Origin: Amycolatopsis tolypomycina | GTDB taxonomy: Bacteria; Actinomycetota; Actinomycetes; Mycobacteriales; Pseudonocardiaceae | NCBI RefSeq assembly: GCF_900105945.1 | Contig: NZ_FNSO01000002.1 | Coordinates: 372,001-436,000 of the forward strand | Length of the DNA: 64,000 nt | Reading direction: 5' to 3' | In this document: positions 42,970 to 51,053 of the stretch, piece after piece | Position numbering within the stretch: the stretch's first letter is position 1 | Layout: each line of letters starts with the position of its first letter | Notes under the pieces: generated by a model | Told to the model about the DNA's origin: nothing | The model's input: the letters and a program-made list of their open reading frames with translations, nothing else | Databases searched by the model: none | Position numbers and translations under genes: made by a program

Positions 42970-44523
42970 GTGCCCGCACTGCCCGGACTCCGGCGGTACT
43001 TGCTGTTCTTGAGCCTGCTCGGCGTGTTCACCGCCTTTTCGGTGCTCCTCCAGGCCGAAGGGCTCGCCACGCTGCTCACCGGCGGCGGGGTTTCGCTGTT
43101 CCTCGTCGTGGCCGTCGGTGCCCGCGTGGCACTGTCGTGGGGTCAGTCCGTCCTCAGTGGACGGTTCGCCGCGTCGGTTCGCGGCGCGCTGCGGCTTCGG
43201 CTGCTCGAGTCCGCGTCGGACCGGGCGGGCGTCGTCGCGACGCAGATCACGCGCGGTGTCGACGCCACGGACAGCTACCTGACCGGCTACCTGCCCTCGC
43301 TGGTCGTGTCGGTCGTGGTCCCGGTCGCGGTGATCGCGCGGCTCTTCACGACGGATCTGACGTCGGCGGTCGTCGTGGTGGTCACGCTGCCGCTGATCCC
43401 GGTGTTCGCGATCCTGGTCGGGAAGCAGGCGAAGGCGTCGGCCCAGTGGGAGCTGCTGACGAAGCTGGGCGGGCACTTCCTGGACGTCGTCCGCGGGCTC
43501 GGGACGCTGAAGGTGTTCGGCCGGGCGACGGCACAGGCGGCGACGGTCCGGTCGATGGCGAACGCGCACGCCGACGCGACCATGAAGACGCTGCGGGTGG
43601 CGTTCCTGTCGGCGCTGGTGCTGGAGCTGGTCGCGACGTTGTCGGTGGCGCTGGTCGCGGTGCCGATCGGGTTCCGGCTGCTGTCGGGCGGGCTGGACGC
43701 GCGGACCGGGCTGCTGATCCTGTTGCTGACGCCCGAGGCGTACCTCCCCCTGCGGGCGGCGGGCGCGAAGTTCCACGCGGCGGCGGAGGGGTTGACGGCG
43801 TTGCGGGAGGCCCTCTCCGTGCCGGTGGTTTCGGTGGCTTCCGGGGCAAAGTGCCGTCGCCGGGGCGCGCCTTCGGTGGTTTTCGAACGGGTTTCGGTGG
43901 CTTACGACGGAGTTCCAGCACTGTCCGATGTGGACTTGACGGTGCCGTCCGGTTCGCGGCTGGCGCTGGTCGGGCCGAGCGGCTCGGGGAAGAGCACGCT
44001 GCTGGCGGTGCTCCTGGGGTTCGTGCCGCCTTCGGCGGGCCGGGTGCTGGTGGACGGGGTGGACCTGCGTTCGCTGTCGTCGCCGGACTGGCTGGCCGAA
44101 GTGGCGTGGGTCCCCCAGCGGCCGACCCTGTTCCGGGGGTCGCTGGCCGCGAACATCGCCCTGGGGTCACCGGCCGACGTCCCGGCGGCGGCCCGGGCGG
44201 CGGCGCTGGACTCGGTGGCGGCCGGGCTGCCGGCGGGTTACGAGACACCCGTTGGCGAGCTGGGGTCGCCCTTGTCGGCGGGACAGCGGCAGCGGGTGGG
44301 CCTGGCCCGGGCGCTGGCCCGGACGTCGGCCGGGCTGGTCCTGCTGGACGAGCCGACAGCACGCCTGGACTCGCGCACGGAGGAGGCGGTGTTGTCGGCG
44401 GCACGGCGGTTGCTGCCCGGCCGGACGGCGGTGCTGGTGGCCCACCGCCCGGCGATGGTGGCGCTGGCCGACCGGGTGGTCGAGCTCCGCGACGGCCGGG
44501 TCTGTGCGGAGGTGGCGGCGTGA
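42970..44523 (+). CDS. cydD: Thiol reductant ABC exporter subunit CydD
   Basis: The 517-residue protein fuses a six-helix membrane domain (to about residue 290) to an ABC ATPase: Walker A GPSGSGKST (about 338-346), signature LSAGQRQRVGLARAL, Walker B LVLLDEP. CydDC exports cysteine/glutathione and is needed for cytochrome bd assembly. The start is GTG after GGGGACGTC. Its last codons lie in the first copy of a 59-bp tandem duplication. It has no His at the usual switch position except in VLVAHRPAMV. Confidence 0.92.
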   Translation: MPALPGLRRYLLFLSLLGVFTAFSVLLQAEGLATLLTGGGVSLFLVVAVGARVALSWGQSVLSGRFAASVRGALRLRLLESASDRAGVVATQITRGVDATDSYLTGYLPSLVVSVVVPVAVIARLFTTDLTSAVVVVVTLPLIPVFAILVGKQAKASAQWELLTKLGGHFLDVVRGLGTLKVFGRATAQAATVRSMANAHADATMKTLRVAFLSALVLELVATLSVALVAVPIGFRLLSGGLDARTGLLILLLTPEAYLPLRAAGAKFHAAAEGLTALREALSVPVVSVASGAKCRRRGAPSVVFERVSVAYDGVPALSDVDLTVPSGSRLALVGPSGSGKSTLLAVLLGFVPPSAGRVLVDGVDLRSLSSPDWLAEVAWVPQRPTLFRGSLAANIALGSPADVPAAARAAALDSVAAGLPAGYETPVGELGSPLSAGQRQRVGLARALARTSAGLVLLDEPTARLDSRTEEAVLSAARRLLPGRTAVLVAHRPAMVALADRVVELRDGRVCAEVAA

Positions 44524-44596
44524 ACATATCCACAAAGGTCGAACTCCGCGACGGCCGGGTCCGTGCGGAGGTGGCGGCGTGAACGTCTCCACGAAG
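44479..44596 (+). repeat. 59-bp tandem duplication across the cydD-cydC junction
   Basis: Units 44479-44537 and 44538-44596 match at 54 of 59 positions. Each contains the cydD C-terminal codons (ELRDGRVxAEVAA), the TGA stop and a GTG-AAC-xTx-TCC-ACx-AAG cydC start. The duplication has left two potential cydC starts and a 20-codon fossil ORF. Confidence 0.9.
44520..44582 (+). CDS. 20-residue fossil ORF made by the tandem duplication
   Basis: Starting at the GTG overlapping the cydD stop, this frame reads MNISTKVELRDGRVRAEVAA and stops at TGA. It fuses a copy of the CydC N-terminus (MN(V/I)STK) to a copy of the CydD C-terminus. GCGGAGGTGGCG upstream serves as ribosome-binding region for both this and cydC. 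It may be translated as a coupling relay between cydD and cydC; any protein function is doubtful. Confidence 0.45.
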   Translation: MNISTKVELRDGRVRAEVAA

Positions 44597-46162
44597 GACC
44601 TCTTCCGCCTCCTCCGCGCCGCGCTCCTCGGCGCGGCCGCCGAACTCGCCGCGCTGGCGCTCATGGCCACCGCCGCCTGGCTGCTCCTGCGGGCCGCCGA
44701 ACGGCCCCCGCTCGCGGCGCTCACCGTCGCCATCGTGGCCGTCCGGACCCTCGCCCTCCTCCGCGGTGGTCTCCGGTACGCCGAGCGCCTTGCCGGGCAC
44801 GACGTCGTCCTCCGGTGGCTCGGCTCGCTGCGGACGCGCGTCTACCAGGCCCTCATCCCCGGGACCCGGTACTCCGGCGGCGACCTCGTCACCCGGCTGG
44901 TGTCCGATGTGGACGCTCTGCAGGACGCCGTCCTGCGGTGGCTGCTGCCCGCCGGGGTCGCCGCGCTCGTGGGCACCACCGCCGTCGCCGTCACCGCCGC
45001 GACCTCGGTGCCCGCCGCCGCGGTGCTGGCCGGCGGGCTGCTCGTGGCGGGCGGGTTCCTGCCGTGGCTGGTCATCCGCGGCACCGCCGCGGCCGCGCGG
45101 GAGAACGCCCCGAAACGGGCCGAACTCGCCGAGCGAGCCGTCGAACTCGTCACCGGCCGCCGGGAGCTCGTCGCCGCGGGTGCCCACGGCGAACACCGCG
45201 CGCGGGCGGCCGAGGTCGTCGGCGACCTCGCGCGGAGCGAGCGGGCGGCCTCGGCCACGACCGCCCTGCTCGGCGCCGCCGGGGTGCTCGTCCAGCTGGG
45301 CACCGCCGTCGCCGTCGGACTGCTCGCCCACGCCTCCGTGCCCTGGACCGCCGCGCTCACCCTCGCCGCCGTGACCGCCTTCGAGGTCGTTCTCCCGCTG
45401 ATCGGCGCCGCGCGGCGCGTGCCCGAAATCCGCGCGTCCGTCGCCCGGGTGCGGGCCGTGCTCACCGAACCGGCCTCGCCGGAAGGCACCCGCGTCGCGT
45501 CTACCGGGCACTTCCGGCTCGAGAACGCCGGCGTCCGCCACCCCGGCCGGGCACCCGCGCTGCAGGGCATCGACCTCGACCTCCCGCCCGGCAGGCGGGT
45601 CGGGATCCTCGGCCCCAGCGGCGCCGGGAAGACGACCCTCCTCCGGCTCCTGCTCGGCAGCCAGTCCCCCACCTCGGGCCGGGTCACCCTCGACGGCCAC
45701 CCCCTCGGCGAGTACCGGGACCTGCCGAAGCTCATCTCGGGCGCCGAAGCCGACGCCCACGTCTTCCACACGACCGTCCGCGAGAACCTGCTGCTCGCCA
45801 AGCCGGACGCGACCGACGAAGAGCTGCGCGAAGCCTGCGAAACCGCCGGGTTCGACCTGGACCTCGACCGCGACACCGGCCCGGACGGCGAGTCGCTCTC
45901 CGGCGGTCAGCGGCAGCGGCTCGTCCTCGCCAGGGCGGTCCTGGCCGCGCCCGAGGTCCTGGTGCTCGACGAGCCCGTCGAAGGTCTGGACCCGGCCCAC
46001 GGCGACGCCGTCCTGAAGCGGGTCCTAGCCCGAGCGCGAGGCAGCGTGGTCCTCGTCACCCACCGCCCCGAGCACCTCGTGGGCTTCGACGAAGTGCTCA
46101 CCCTCGAGGACGGGCGAGCACTTCCCGCATCGGCGGCCGATCGGCGACCCGGACGTTCGTGA
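44579..46162 (+). CDS. cydC: Thiol reductant ABC exporter subunit CydC
   Basis: The 527-residue protein has six membrane helices and an ABC domain: Walker A GPSGAGKTT (about residue 345), signature LSGGQRQRLVLARAV, Walker B VLVLDEPVEGLD, and VTHRPEHL. It pairs with CydD to export cysteine/glutathione for cytochrome bd maturation. The start is the GTG in the second duplication unit, overlapping the stop of the fossil ORF. Its last 65 bp overlap the convergent gpgS gene. Confidence 0.92.
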   Translation: MNVSTKDLFRLLRAALLGAAAELAALALMATAAWLLLRAAERPPLAALTVAIVAVRTLALLRGGLRYAERLAGHDVVLRWLGSLRTRVYQALIPGTRYSGGDLVTRLVSDVDALQDAVLRWLLPAGVAALVGTTAVAVTAATSVPAAAVLAGGLLVAGGFLPWLVIRGTAAAARENAPKRAELAERAVELVTGRRELVAAGAHGEHRARAAEVVGDLARSERAASATTALLGAAGVLVQLGTAVAVGLLAHASVPWTAALTLAAVTAFEVVLPLIGAARRVPEIRASVARVRAVLTEPASPEGTRVASTGHFRLENAGVRHPGRAPALQGIDLDLPPGRRVGILGPSGAGKTTLLRLLLGSQSPTSGRVTLDGHPLGEYRDLPKLISGAEADAHVFHTTVRENLLLAKPDATDEELREACETAGFDLDLDRDTGPDGESLSGGQRQRLVLARAVLAAPEVLVLDEPVEGLDPAHGDAVLKRVLARARGSVVLVTHRPEHLVGFDEVLTLEDGRALPASAADRRPGRS

Positions 46163-47015
46163 CGTCCGGCACCCACTCCTCGTCCACCGGCACGAACTGC
46201 GTGAACGGCGCGTCGGCGGCCGGAACACCGCAGCGGTCCAGCGCCGTGCCGAGGATCTGGCGGGCCATCACGCCGAGCTGGCTCAGCGACCGGTTGCGGT
46301 GCTTGCGGACGCCCAGGTTGACCTGCGCCAGCCCGGCGAGCCCGTACCGCGCCTCGGCGTCGAGCAGCAGCCCGATCTCGACGCCGTACCCCGCCGCGAA
46401 CGGCACCGACTCGAGGAACTCGCGCGTGCCCGCGTACTCGCCGCCGAGGGGCTGGACCAGGCCGCCGAGCGCCGGGCGCAGCGCCGAGAGCACCGGCCGC
46501 GCCAGCAGCTCGGTGACGCGCCCGCCGCCGCTGCTCTCCAGCCGCAGCGGGCGGCGGTAGAAGCCCTTGACCAGGTGGACGCCGCTTTCGGTGACCAGCG
46601 GGCCGAGCAGCGACGGCACGAACGCCGGGTCCGGGTCGACCAGGTCGGAGTCGAGGAAGACGACGAAGTCGCCGCTGGTCGCGGCCAGCGAGCGCCACAG
46701 CACCTCGCCCTTGCCGGGCACCGGCGGCAGGTCCGCCACGACGTCCTCGCGGCGGACGACCCGCGCGCCGGCGGCCTCGGCTGTTGCGGCGGTCGCGTCG
46801 GTGGAACCCGAGTCCATGACGACCAGCTCGTCGACGACCGTGCCGAGCAGCGGCCGCACCGACGCGACGACGTCGCCCACGGTCCGCTCCTCGTCGAGGG
46901 CCGGTAGCACGACCGAAACCGTCCGGTCACCCTTCGCGGCCACGATGTCCGCGGGGGTCCAACCGGGCTCCTGCCACGTACGCCGCTCGAACCAACTCAC
47001 GAGTAACGATCGTGC
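46098..47015 (-). CDS. gpgS: Glucosyl-3-phosphoglycerate synthase
   Basis: The 305-residue GT81-type glycosyltransferase has TVSVVLPALDEERTVGDVVA, MDSGSTDATAATAEAAGARV, GKGEVLWRSLAATSGDFVVF, the metal-binding LDSDLVDP, and LQ/VQPLGGEYAGTREFLES. These closely follow M. tuberculosis GpgS (Rv1208). It transfers glucose from NDP-glucose to 3-phosphoglycerate, the first step to glucosylglycerate and methylglucose lipopolysaccharide. The matching phosphatase gpgP is not in the window. The 3' end overlaps cydC by 65 bp on the opposite strand. Confidence 0.94.
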   Translation of the reverse strand, partial: ARSLLVSWFERRTWQEPGWTPADIVAAKGDRTVSVVLPALDEERTVGDVVASVRPLLGTVVDELVVMDSGSTDATAATAEAAGARVVRREDVVADLPPVPGKGEVLWRSLAATSGDFVVFLDSDLVDPDPAFVPSLLGPLVTESGVHLVKGFYRRPLRLESSGGGRVTELLARPVLSALRPALGGLVQPLGGEYAGTREFLESVPFAAGYGVEIGLLLDAEARYGLAGLAQVNLGVRKHRNRSLSQLGVMARQILGTALDRCGVPAADAPFTQFVPVDEEWVPDVTNVRVADRPPMREVLARPRG

Positions 47016-47051
47016 CATGCTGGTGGCACCGCACCCGAGGAGGAGGACCAC

Positions 47052-47726
47052 TTGATCGCGCTGCTTGTCCGGTTCGTGCTGGGACCGCTGGTCAGGGCGG
47101 TGTACCGGCCCGAAGTGCACGGCGTGGAGAACGTGCCGCCCACCGGCCCGGTGTTGCTGGCGGCCAACCACCGCGCCGCCCTCGACACCGGCGTGATCAC
47201 GTTCGCGACCCCGCGGCAGGTCAAGTTCCTCGGCAAGGCGGAGTACTTCGTCGGCAAGGGCCTCAAGGGCAAGGCACTGGCCGGCTTCCTCGGCGGCCTC
47301 GGCTACGTCCCGGTCGAGCGCGGCAACGCCCAGGCCGGGCTCGCCGCCCTGGAGGCGGCCCGCAAGGTGCTCGACGCGGGCGGCGTCTTCGCGATCTACC
47401 CGGAGGGCACCCGCTCCCTGGACGGCCGGCTGCACCGCGGCCACACCGGCGTCGCGGCCCTCGCACTGGCCACGGGGGCGAAGGTGGTGCCGGTCGCGCT
47501 GACCGGCACCGAAAACCTCCAGCCGAAGGGCGCGAAGATCCCGCGGCCGGCGAAGATCGCCATCACGTTCGGCAAGCCCCTCGACTTTTCGCGGTACGAG
47601 GGCCAGGACAACGCCCCGGCCATCCGCCGGTCGGTCACCGACGAGGTGATGTACGCCATCCTGGAGATCTCCGGCCAGGAGTACGTGGACACCTACCACA
47701 AGCGGCCGAGCGAGGGTGTCGCCTAG
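47052..47726 (+). CDS. 1-acyl-sn-glycerol-3-phosphate acyltransferase (PlsC family)
   Basis: The 224-residue protein carries the acyltransferase motifs: LLAANHRAALDTGVI (HxxxxD form: H-R-A-A-L-D, about residues 39-45), and IYPEGTRSLDGRLHRGHTGV (EGTR). It should acylate lysophosphatidate or a related acceptor at the membrane. The start is TTG at 47052-47054 with AGGAGG 5 bp upstream, which decides it. It is divergent from gpgS with a gap of 36 bp. Confidence 0.9.
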   Translation: MIALLVRFVLGPLVRAVYRPEVHGVENVPPTGPVLLAANHRAALDTGVITFATPRQVKFLGKAEYFVGKGLKGKALAGFLGGLGYVPVERGNAQAGLAALEAARKVLDAGGVFAIYPEGTRSLDGRLHRGHTGVAALALATGAKVVPVALTGTENLQPKGAKIPRPAKIAITFGKPLDFSRYEGQDNAPAIRRSVTDEVMYAILEISGQEYVDTYHKRPSEGVA

Positions 47727-48307
47727 ATACCCGGTGGCTCCTTCGCCCACTTCGGCGGCGCCGGCGGCTCGTACGTCTCGAACTTGTCCAGCAACGCGGC
47801 CGGGTCGGGGTCGGTGAGCAGGAGCTGCCGGTAGCCGTCCTTGAGGAAGCCCTCGGCGACCATGTGGTCGGCGAACGTCATCAGCGGCTCGTAGTACCCG
47901 TCGACGTCGACCAGGCCGATCGGCTTGCCGTGCAGGCCGAGCTGGGCCCACGTCCAGACCTCGAACAGCTCCTCCAGGGTGCCCGCGCCGCCCGGGAGCG
48001 CCACGAAACCGTCGGACAGGGCCGCCATCTTGGCCTTGCGCTCGTGCATGTCCGCGACGACGTGCAGCTCGGTCAGCCCGGCGTGGGCGATCTCGACCGA
48101 CGAGAGCGCCTCCGGGATCACGCCGATCACCTCGCCGCCCGCCGCGAGGGCCGCGTCGGCCACCACGCCCATCGTGCCGACGCTCGCGCCGCCGTAGACC
48201 AGGCCGATGCCGCGCTGGGCCAGCAGCTTGCCGAGCGCGGCCGCCTGCTCCGCGTACCGCGGCGAGAAGCCCATCGCCGAGCCGCAGAAGACACAGATGC
48301 GCCGCAT
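47723..48307 (-). CDS. LOG family (TIGR00730) nucleoside 5'-monophosphate phosphoribohydrolase
   Basis: The 194-residue Rossmann-fold protein has CVFCGSAMGFSPRYAEQAAA, VYGGASVGTMGVVADAAL, and the catalytic motifs ADMHERKAKM and ALPGGAGTLEELFEVWTW (PGGxGTxxE). LOG proteins release cytokinin bases; in bacteria they act on nucleoside monophosphates. The ATG overlaps the stop of a second, longer LOG-like gene, so they are coupled. Rv1205 is the counterpart. Confidence 0.92.
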   Translation of the reverse strand: MRRICVFCGSAMGFSPRYAEQAAALGKLLAQRGIGLVYGGASVGTMGVVADAALAAGGEVIGVIPEALSSVEIAHAGLTELHVVADMHERKAKMAALSDGFVALPGGAGTLEELFEVWTWAQLGLHGKPIGLVDVDGYYEPLMTFADHMVAEGFLKDGYRQLLLTDPDPAALLDKFETYEPPAPPKWAKEPPGI

Positions 48308-49092
48308 CAGTGCGTGTCCTCCCACGCCTGGTAGGACTCCTGCACCACGCGGACGGCGTCGTCGATGTCGTCGGTGACGTGCAGCAGGTCGAGGTCGTGC
48401 GGGCTGATCTTGCCCTCGGCCATCACCGAGTTCTTGATCCAGTCGTAGAGCCCGCCCCAGTAGTCGCTGCCGAACAGCACCACCGGGAACTTCGTGACCT
48501 TCTTCGTCTGCACCAGGGTCAGCGCCTCGAACAGCTCGTCGAGCGTGCCGAACCCGCCGGGCAGGCAGATGAAGGCCTGCGAATACTTGATGAACATCGT
48601 CTTGCGGGCGAAGAAGTAGCGGAAGTTGACGCCGAGGTCGACCCACGGGTTCAGGCCCTGCTCGAACGGCAGCTCGATGCCGAGCCCGACGGAGAAGCCG
48701 CCGGCCTCGGCCGCGCCGCGGTTGACCGCCTCCATCGCGCCCGGTCCGCCGCCCGTCATCACCGCGAACCCGGCGTTGGCCAGCGCCCCGCCGATCTTGC
48801 GGCCCAGCTCGTACTCCGGGTTGTCGCGCTTGGTGCGGGCCGAGCCGAACACCGTGACCGCGCGCGGGACCTCGGCCAGCGCGCCGAACCCTTCGACGAA
48901 CTCGGCCTGGATCCGCAGCACGCGCCACGGGTCGGTGTGCACCCAGTCGCTCGGGCCGCGCGAGTCCAGGAGCCGCTGGTCGGTGGTGCTGCCCTGGTCG
49001 CGGCGGTCGCGGCGCAGCACGACCGGGCCCTTGTGCCGCTCCACCGGGCGTTCGGGGTACTGGCCGTCCGGCCATTCAGACTGTTCGCTCAC
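48307..49092 (-). CDS. TIGR00730-type LOG-like protein, long form
   Basis: The 261-residue protein is a second LOG-like Rossmann protein with TVFGSARTKRDNPEYELGRK, VMTGGGPGAMEAVNRGAAEA, and FICLPGGFGTLDELFEALTL (PGGxGTxxE). The usual R-K-x-x-M is present as FARKTMFIKYSQ. It has about 60 extra N-terminal residues rich in charged amino acids. It ends in TGATG overlap with the shorter LOG gene. It may act on the same or a related nucleotide. Confidence 0.9.
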   Translation of the reverse strand: MSEQSEWPDGQYPERPVERHKGPVVLRRDRRDQGSTTDQRLLDSRGPSDWVHTDPWRVLRIQAEFVEGFGALAEVPRAVTVFGSARTKRDNPEYELGRKIGGALANAGFAVMTGGGPGAMEAVNRGAAEAGGFSVGLGIELPFEQGLNPWVDLGVNFRYFFARKTMFIKYSQAFICLPGGFGTLDELFEALTLVQTKKVTKFPVVLFGSDYWGGLYDWIKNSVMAEGKISPHDLDLLHVTDDIDDAVRVVQESYQAWEDTH

Positions 49093-49101
49093 TACGCCAT
49101 G

Positions 49102-50934
49102 CTACGGCCTCGCCGCCAGCGAGAATGCCAGCAACGCTGTAGACGTGAAGTCGATGGCGGGCTCGTTACTGGGCCATGAACTCAGGTCGTCGGCGTAGCG
49201 GCTTCCCTGCCCGTCGAAGGATTCATACGGACGGGTGCATTCCTTCGCACCCGCCGGGAACGGCAGATCGGCGAAGTTGTCCGCGCCGTTGGGGCCGTTG
49301 ACGACCGCGCCGTACAGCACTTTCGAAGGGCCGGCGAGGTTCGCGGCCTGGTGGTGCGGGCACTGCGGGGACGTCGTGCCGACGCCGACCACGAGCGACA
49401 CGCCCCAGGCGTTGGCCCCGAGGGTGAAGTTCCGTTGCTGCGCGCCGAAGGCGGCGTACCGCGTGTCCCCGGTGACGCGCTGGTACAGCCGCGCGGTCGC
49501 GGCGAAGCCGAAGCTCTTGCTGGCCGCGTCGAAGTCGGTGACGGCCACGGCCGTCCGGAATGGACTCGTCTTCGCCGACGCGACACCTTCGTCCAGTTGC
49601 CGCCGCAGGTCCGCGGCCAGGTCGCGAACGCCGAGCTCCGCGCCCGGGACGCCGGTGCGCAGCAGGCCGGCCAGGTCGGCGTGGGCGAGCGCGCTCGTGT
49701 CGTAGAGGTTCAACGTGCTCGTGTCGCCGCCGCCGATGTAGGCCTTCGCCCACTTCGCCGCGTCGCGGGCCCACCCGTTCGCGCGTGGGTCCTTCAGCGC
49801 TCTCGCAGCGAGGGCGAGTTGCGTCGCGCCCAGCTCCAGGTCGTCCGCCCACGACGATTCCGGGTAGTAGGCGTGCGGGAACGCGGTGACGAGCTCGCCG
49901 ACGCCGGTCGTCTTGGCCTGCGCGAAGACGGCCGCCGCCTCGGCGAGGTAGTGCCGGGCCAGCCGCGGGTCGCGGTGGGCCTGCACCTGCGCGCCGAGCG
50001 CGAACGCGGCCGCGACCCGGCCGGCGAGGTTCGGCGACAACGGCGCACCCGCCGGAGCCGCGGGGAACACCGGCCGGTACTTGACGAAGTAGGCCGGGTC
50101 GCCGGGCTTGACGTCGAGGGCGTCGTCGTCCTGCGGGTTGCGCCAGACGTCGTGGTCGCCGAGGAAGCCGAACTCCTCGCTGCCGGTGCCGATGCCGACC
50201 TGGGCGTAGAGCGTCCTGGTTTTGCCGTCCCAGACCTTGTCGAGCCAGTCGAGGCCGAAGCGGACCTCCTCGGCCAGCACCGGATCGGGGTCCTCGCGCA
50301 GCACGAAACCCAGTTCGGCCAGCGAGTACGCGGTGTTGGAGGTGAACTTGACGAAGTCGCCGGCGTCGACCCAGCCGCCTTCGACGTCGACCGGGCCGCC
50401 CTGCGGCTTCAGGGGTTCGACGATCTCGTCGCCGCCTTCGCCGGCGAACTTGGGCTCGGCGTAGACGGTCGCCGTCCGGTCGGCCAGGTGCGACGGCCTG
50501 CGGTCGAGGCGGCCGGGGATGACGTCGTGGCCGTCGCGCTGGGCCTGGAAGAACTCGGTGGTCGCGCGCACGAGCGGGCGGAACAGCCGGCGCGCGGTGT
50601 CGATCCGGAACGGCGGCGACGTCGCGCCTGCCGCCTTGATCCGGTAGGTGCCCGGTCTCTCCAAAGTGGACAGGTCGAGGTCGAACACCGCCGGGTAGCG
50701 CGCGTTCCAGGCCCCGAGGCTCGCGCTCGTGCGGCCTTCGCGGACCGTGCGGCCGCGTTCGTCGACGACGGCGAACTTCCCGGGCGCGCCGCCGAGCAGG
50801 TACGCGTGCTTCGCCTCGCCCAGCGCGTAGCCGACCTGGTCGACGCGCACTTCGGCCGGCGTCGCGGCTTCGGCGGGGGACGCGGCGAGCGGGACGGCGA
50901 GCGCGGCCGCCGTCACGACGGGAAGCAGGCGCAT
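49102..50934 (-). CDS. Secreted glycoside hydrolase family 9 endoglucanase
   Basis: The 610-residue protein has a signal peptide (MRLLPVVTAAALAVPLAASP, cleavage near AEA), an N-terminal Ig-like CelD_N domain (about residues 28-110) and a GH9 (alpha/alpha)6 barrel. Catalytic Asp residues lie in GGWVDAGDFVKF and the general-acid Glu in SNEPAIDFTSTALLAFSLA near the C-terminus. GH9 enzymes hydrolyse cellulose or other beta-1,4-glucans by inversion. No cellulose-binding module is present. A TAGGAAA-G-TTTCCTA palindrome lies just upstream. Confidence 0.92.
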   Translation of the reverse strand: MRLLPVVTAAALAVPLAASPAEAATPAEVRVDQVGYALGEAKHAYLLGGAPGKFAVVDERGRTVREGRTSASLGAWNARYPAVFDLDLSTLERPGTYRIKAAGATSPPFRIDTARRLFRPLVRATTEFFQAQRDGHDVIPGRLDRRPSHLADRTATVYAEPKFAGEGGDEIVEPLKPQGGPVDVEGGWVDAGDFVKFTSNTAYSLAELGFVLREDPDPVLAEEVRFGLDWLDKVWDGKTRTLYAQVGIGTGSEEFGFLGDHDVWRNPQDDDALDVKPGDPAYFVKYRPVFPAAPAGAPLSPNLAGRVAAAFALGAQVQAHRDPRLARHYLAEAAAVFAQAKTTGVGELVTAFPHAYYPESSWADDLELGATQLALAARALKDPRANGWARDAAKWAKAYIGGGDTSTLNLYDTSALAHADLAGLLRTGVPGAELGVRDLAADLRRQLDEGVASAKTSPFRTAVAVTDFDAASKSFGFAATARLYQRVTGDTRYAAFGAQQRNFTLGANAWGVSLVVGVGTTSPQCPHHQAANLAGPSKVLYGAVVNGPNGADNFADLPFPAGAKECTRPYESFDGQGSRYADDLSSWPSNEPAIDFTSTALLAFSLAARP

Positions 50935-50952
50935 GATCGGCCTCCACTTTGT

Positions 50953-50967
50953 TAGGAAAGTTTCCTA
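50953..50967. promoter_or_regulatory. Palindromic operator upstream of GH9 gene
   Basis: TAGGAAA-G-TTTCCTA is a perfect 15-bp palindrome, 18 bp before the GH9 ATG. It is unlike the CebR site (TGGGAGCGCTCCCA), the usual cellulase operator in Streptomyces. A ROK- or MarR-type regulator is possible. It lies in the 119-bp gap shared with the divergent XRE-TPR gene. Confidence 0.55.
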
Positions 50968-51053
50968 TTTAGCGGAGAACGCTATCCGGCACGGCCGGGG
51001 GCGTCAATATGTCCGTTTCCGTGGCGGCGGCGGTGATGACCTAACGTGGGGAG

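Noticed and set aside
40450..43776. Very long minus-strand open frame (1108 codons) opposite cydA, cydB and the start of cydD
   Set aside because: Only its last 105 codons (the PadR gene) are real. The rest is an Arg/Gln/His-rich shadow of the cyd genes on the opposite strand, caused by high GC third positions.
43382..46000. 872-codon minus-strand open frame opposite cydD/cydC
   Set aside because: Low-complexity composition, no family blocks, and the plus strand encodes clear ABC transporter motifs throughout.
50953..50967. CebR operator upstream of the GH9 cellulase
   Set aside because: The palindrome TAGGAAA-G-TTTCCTA does not resemble TGGGAGCGCTCCCA.
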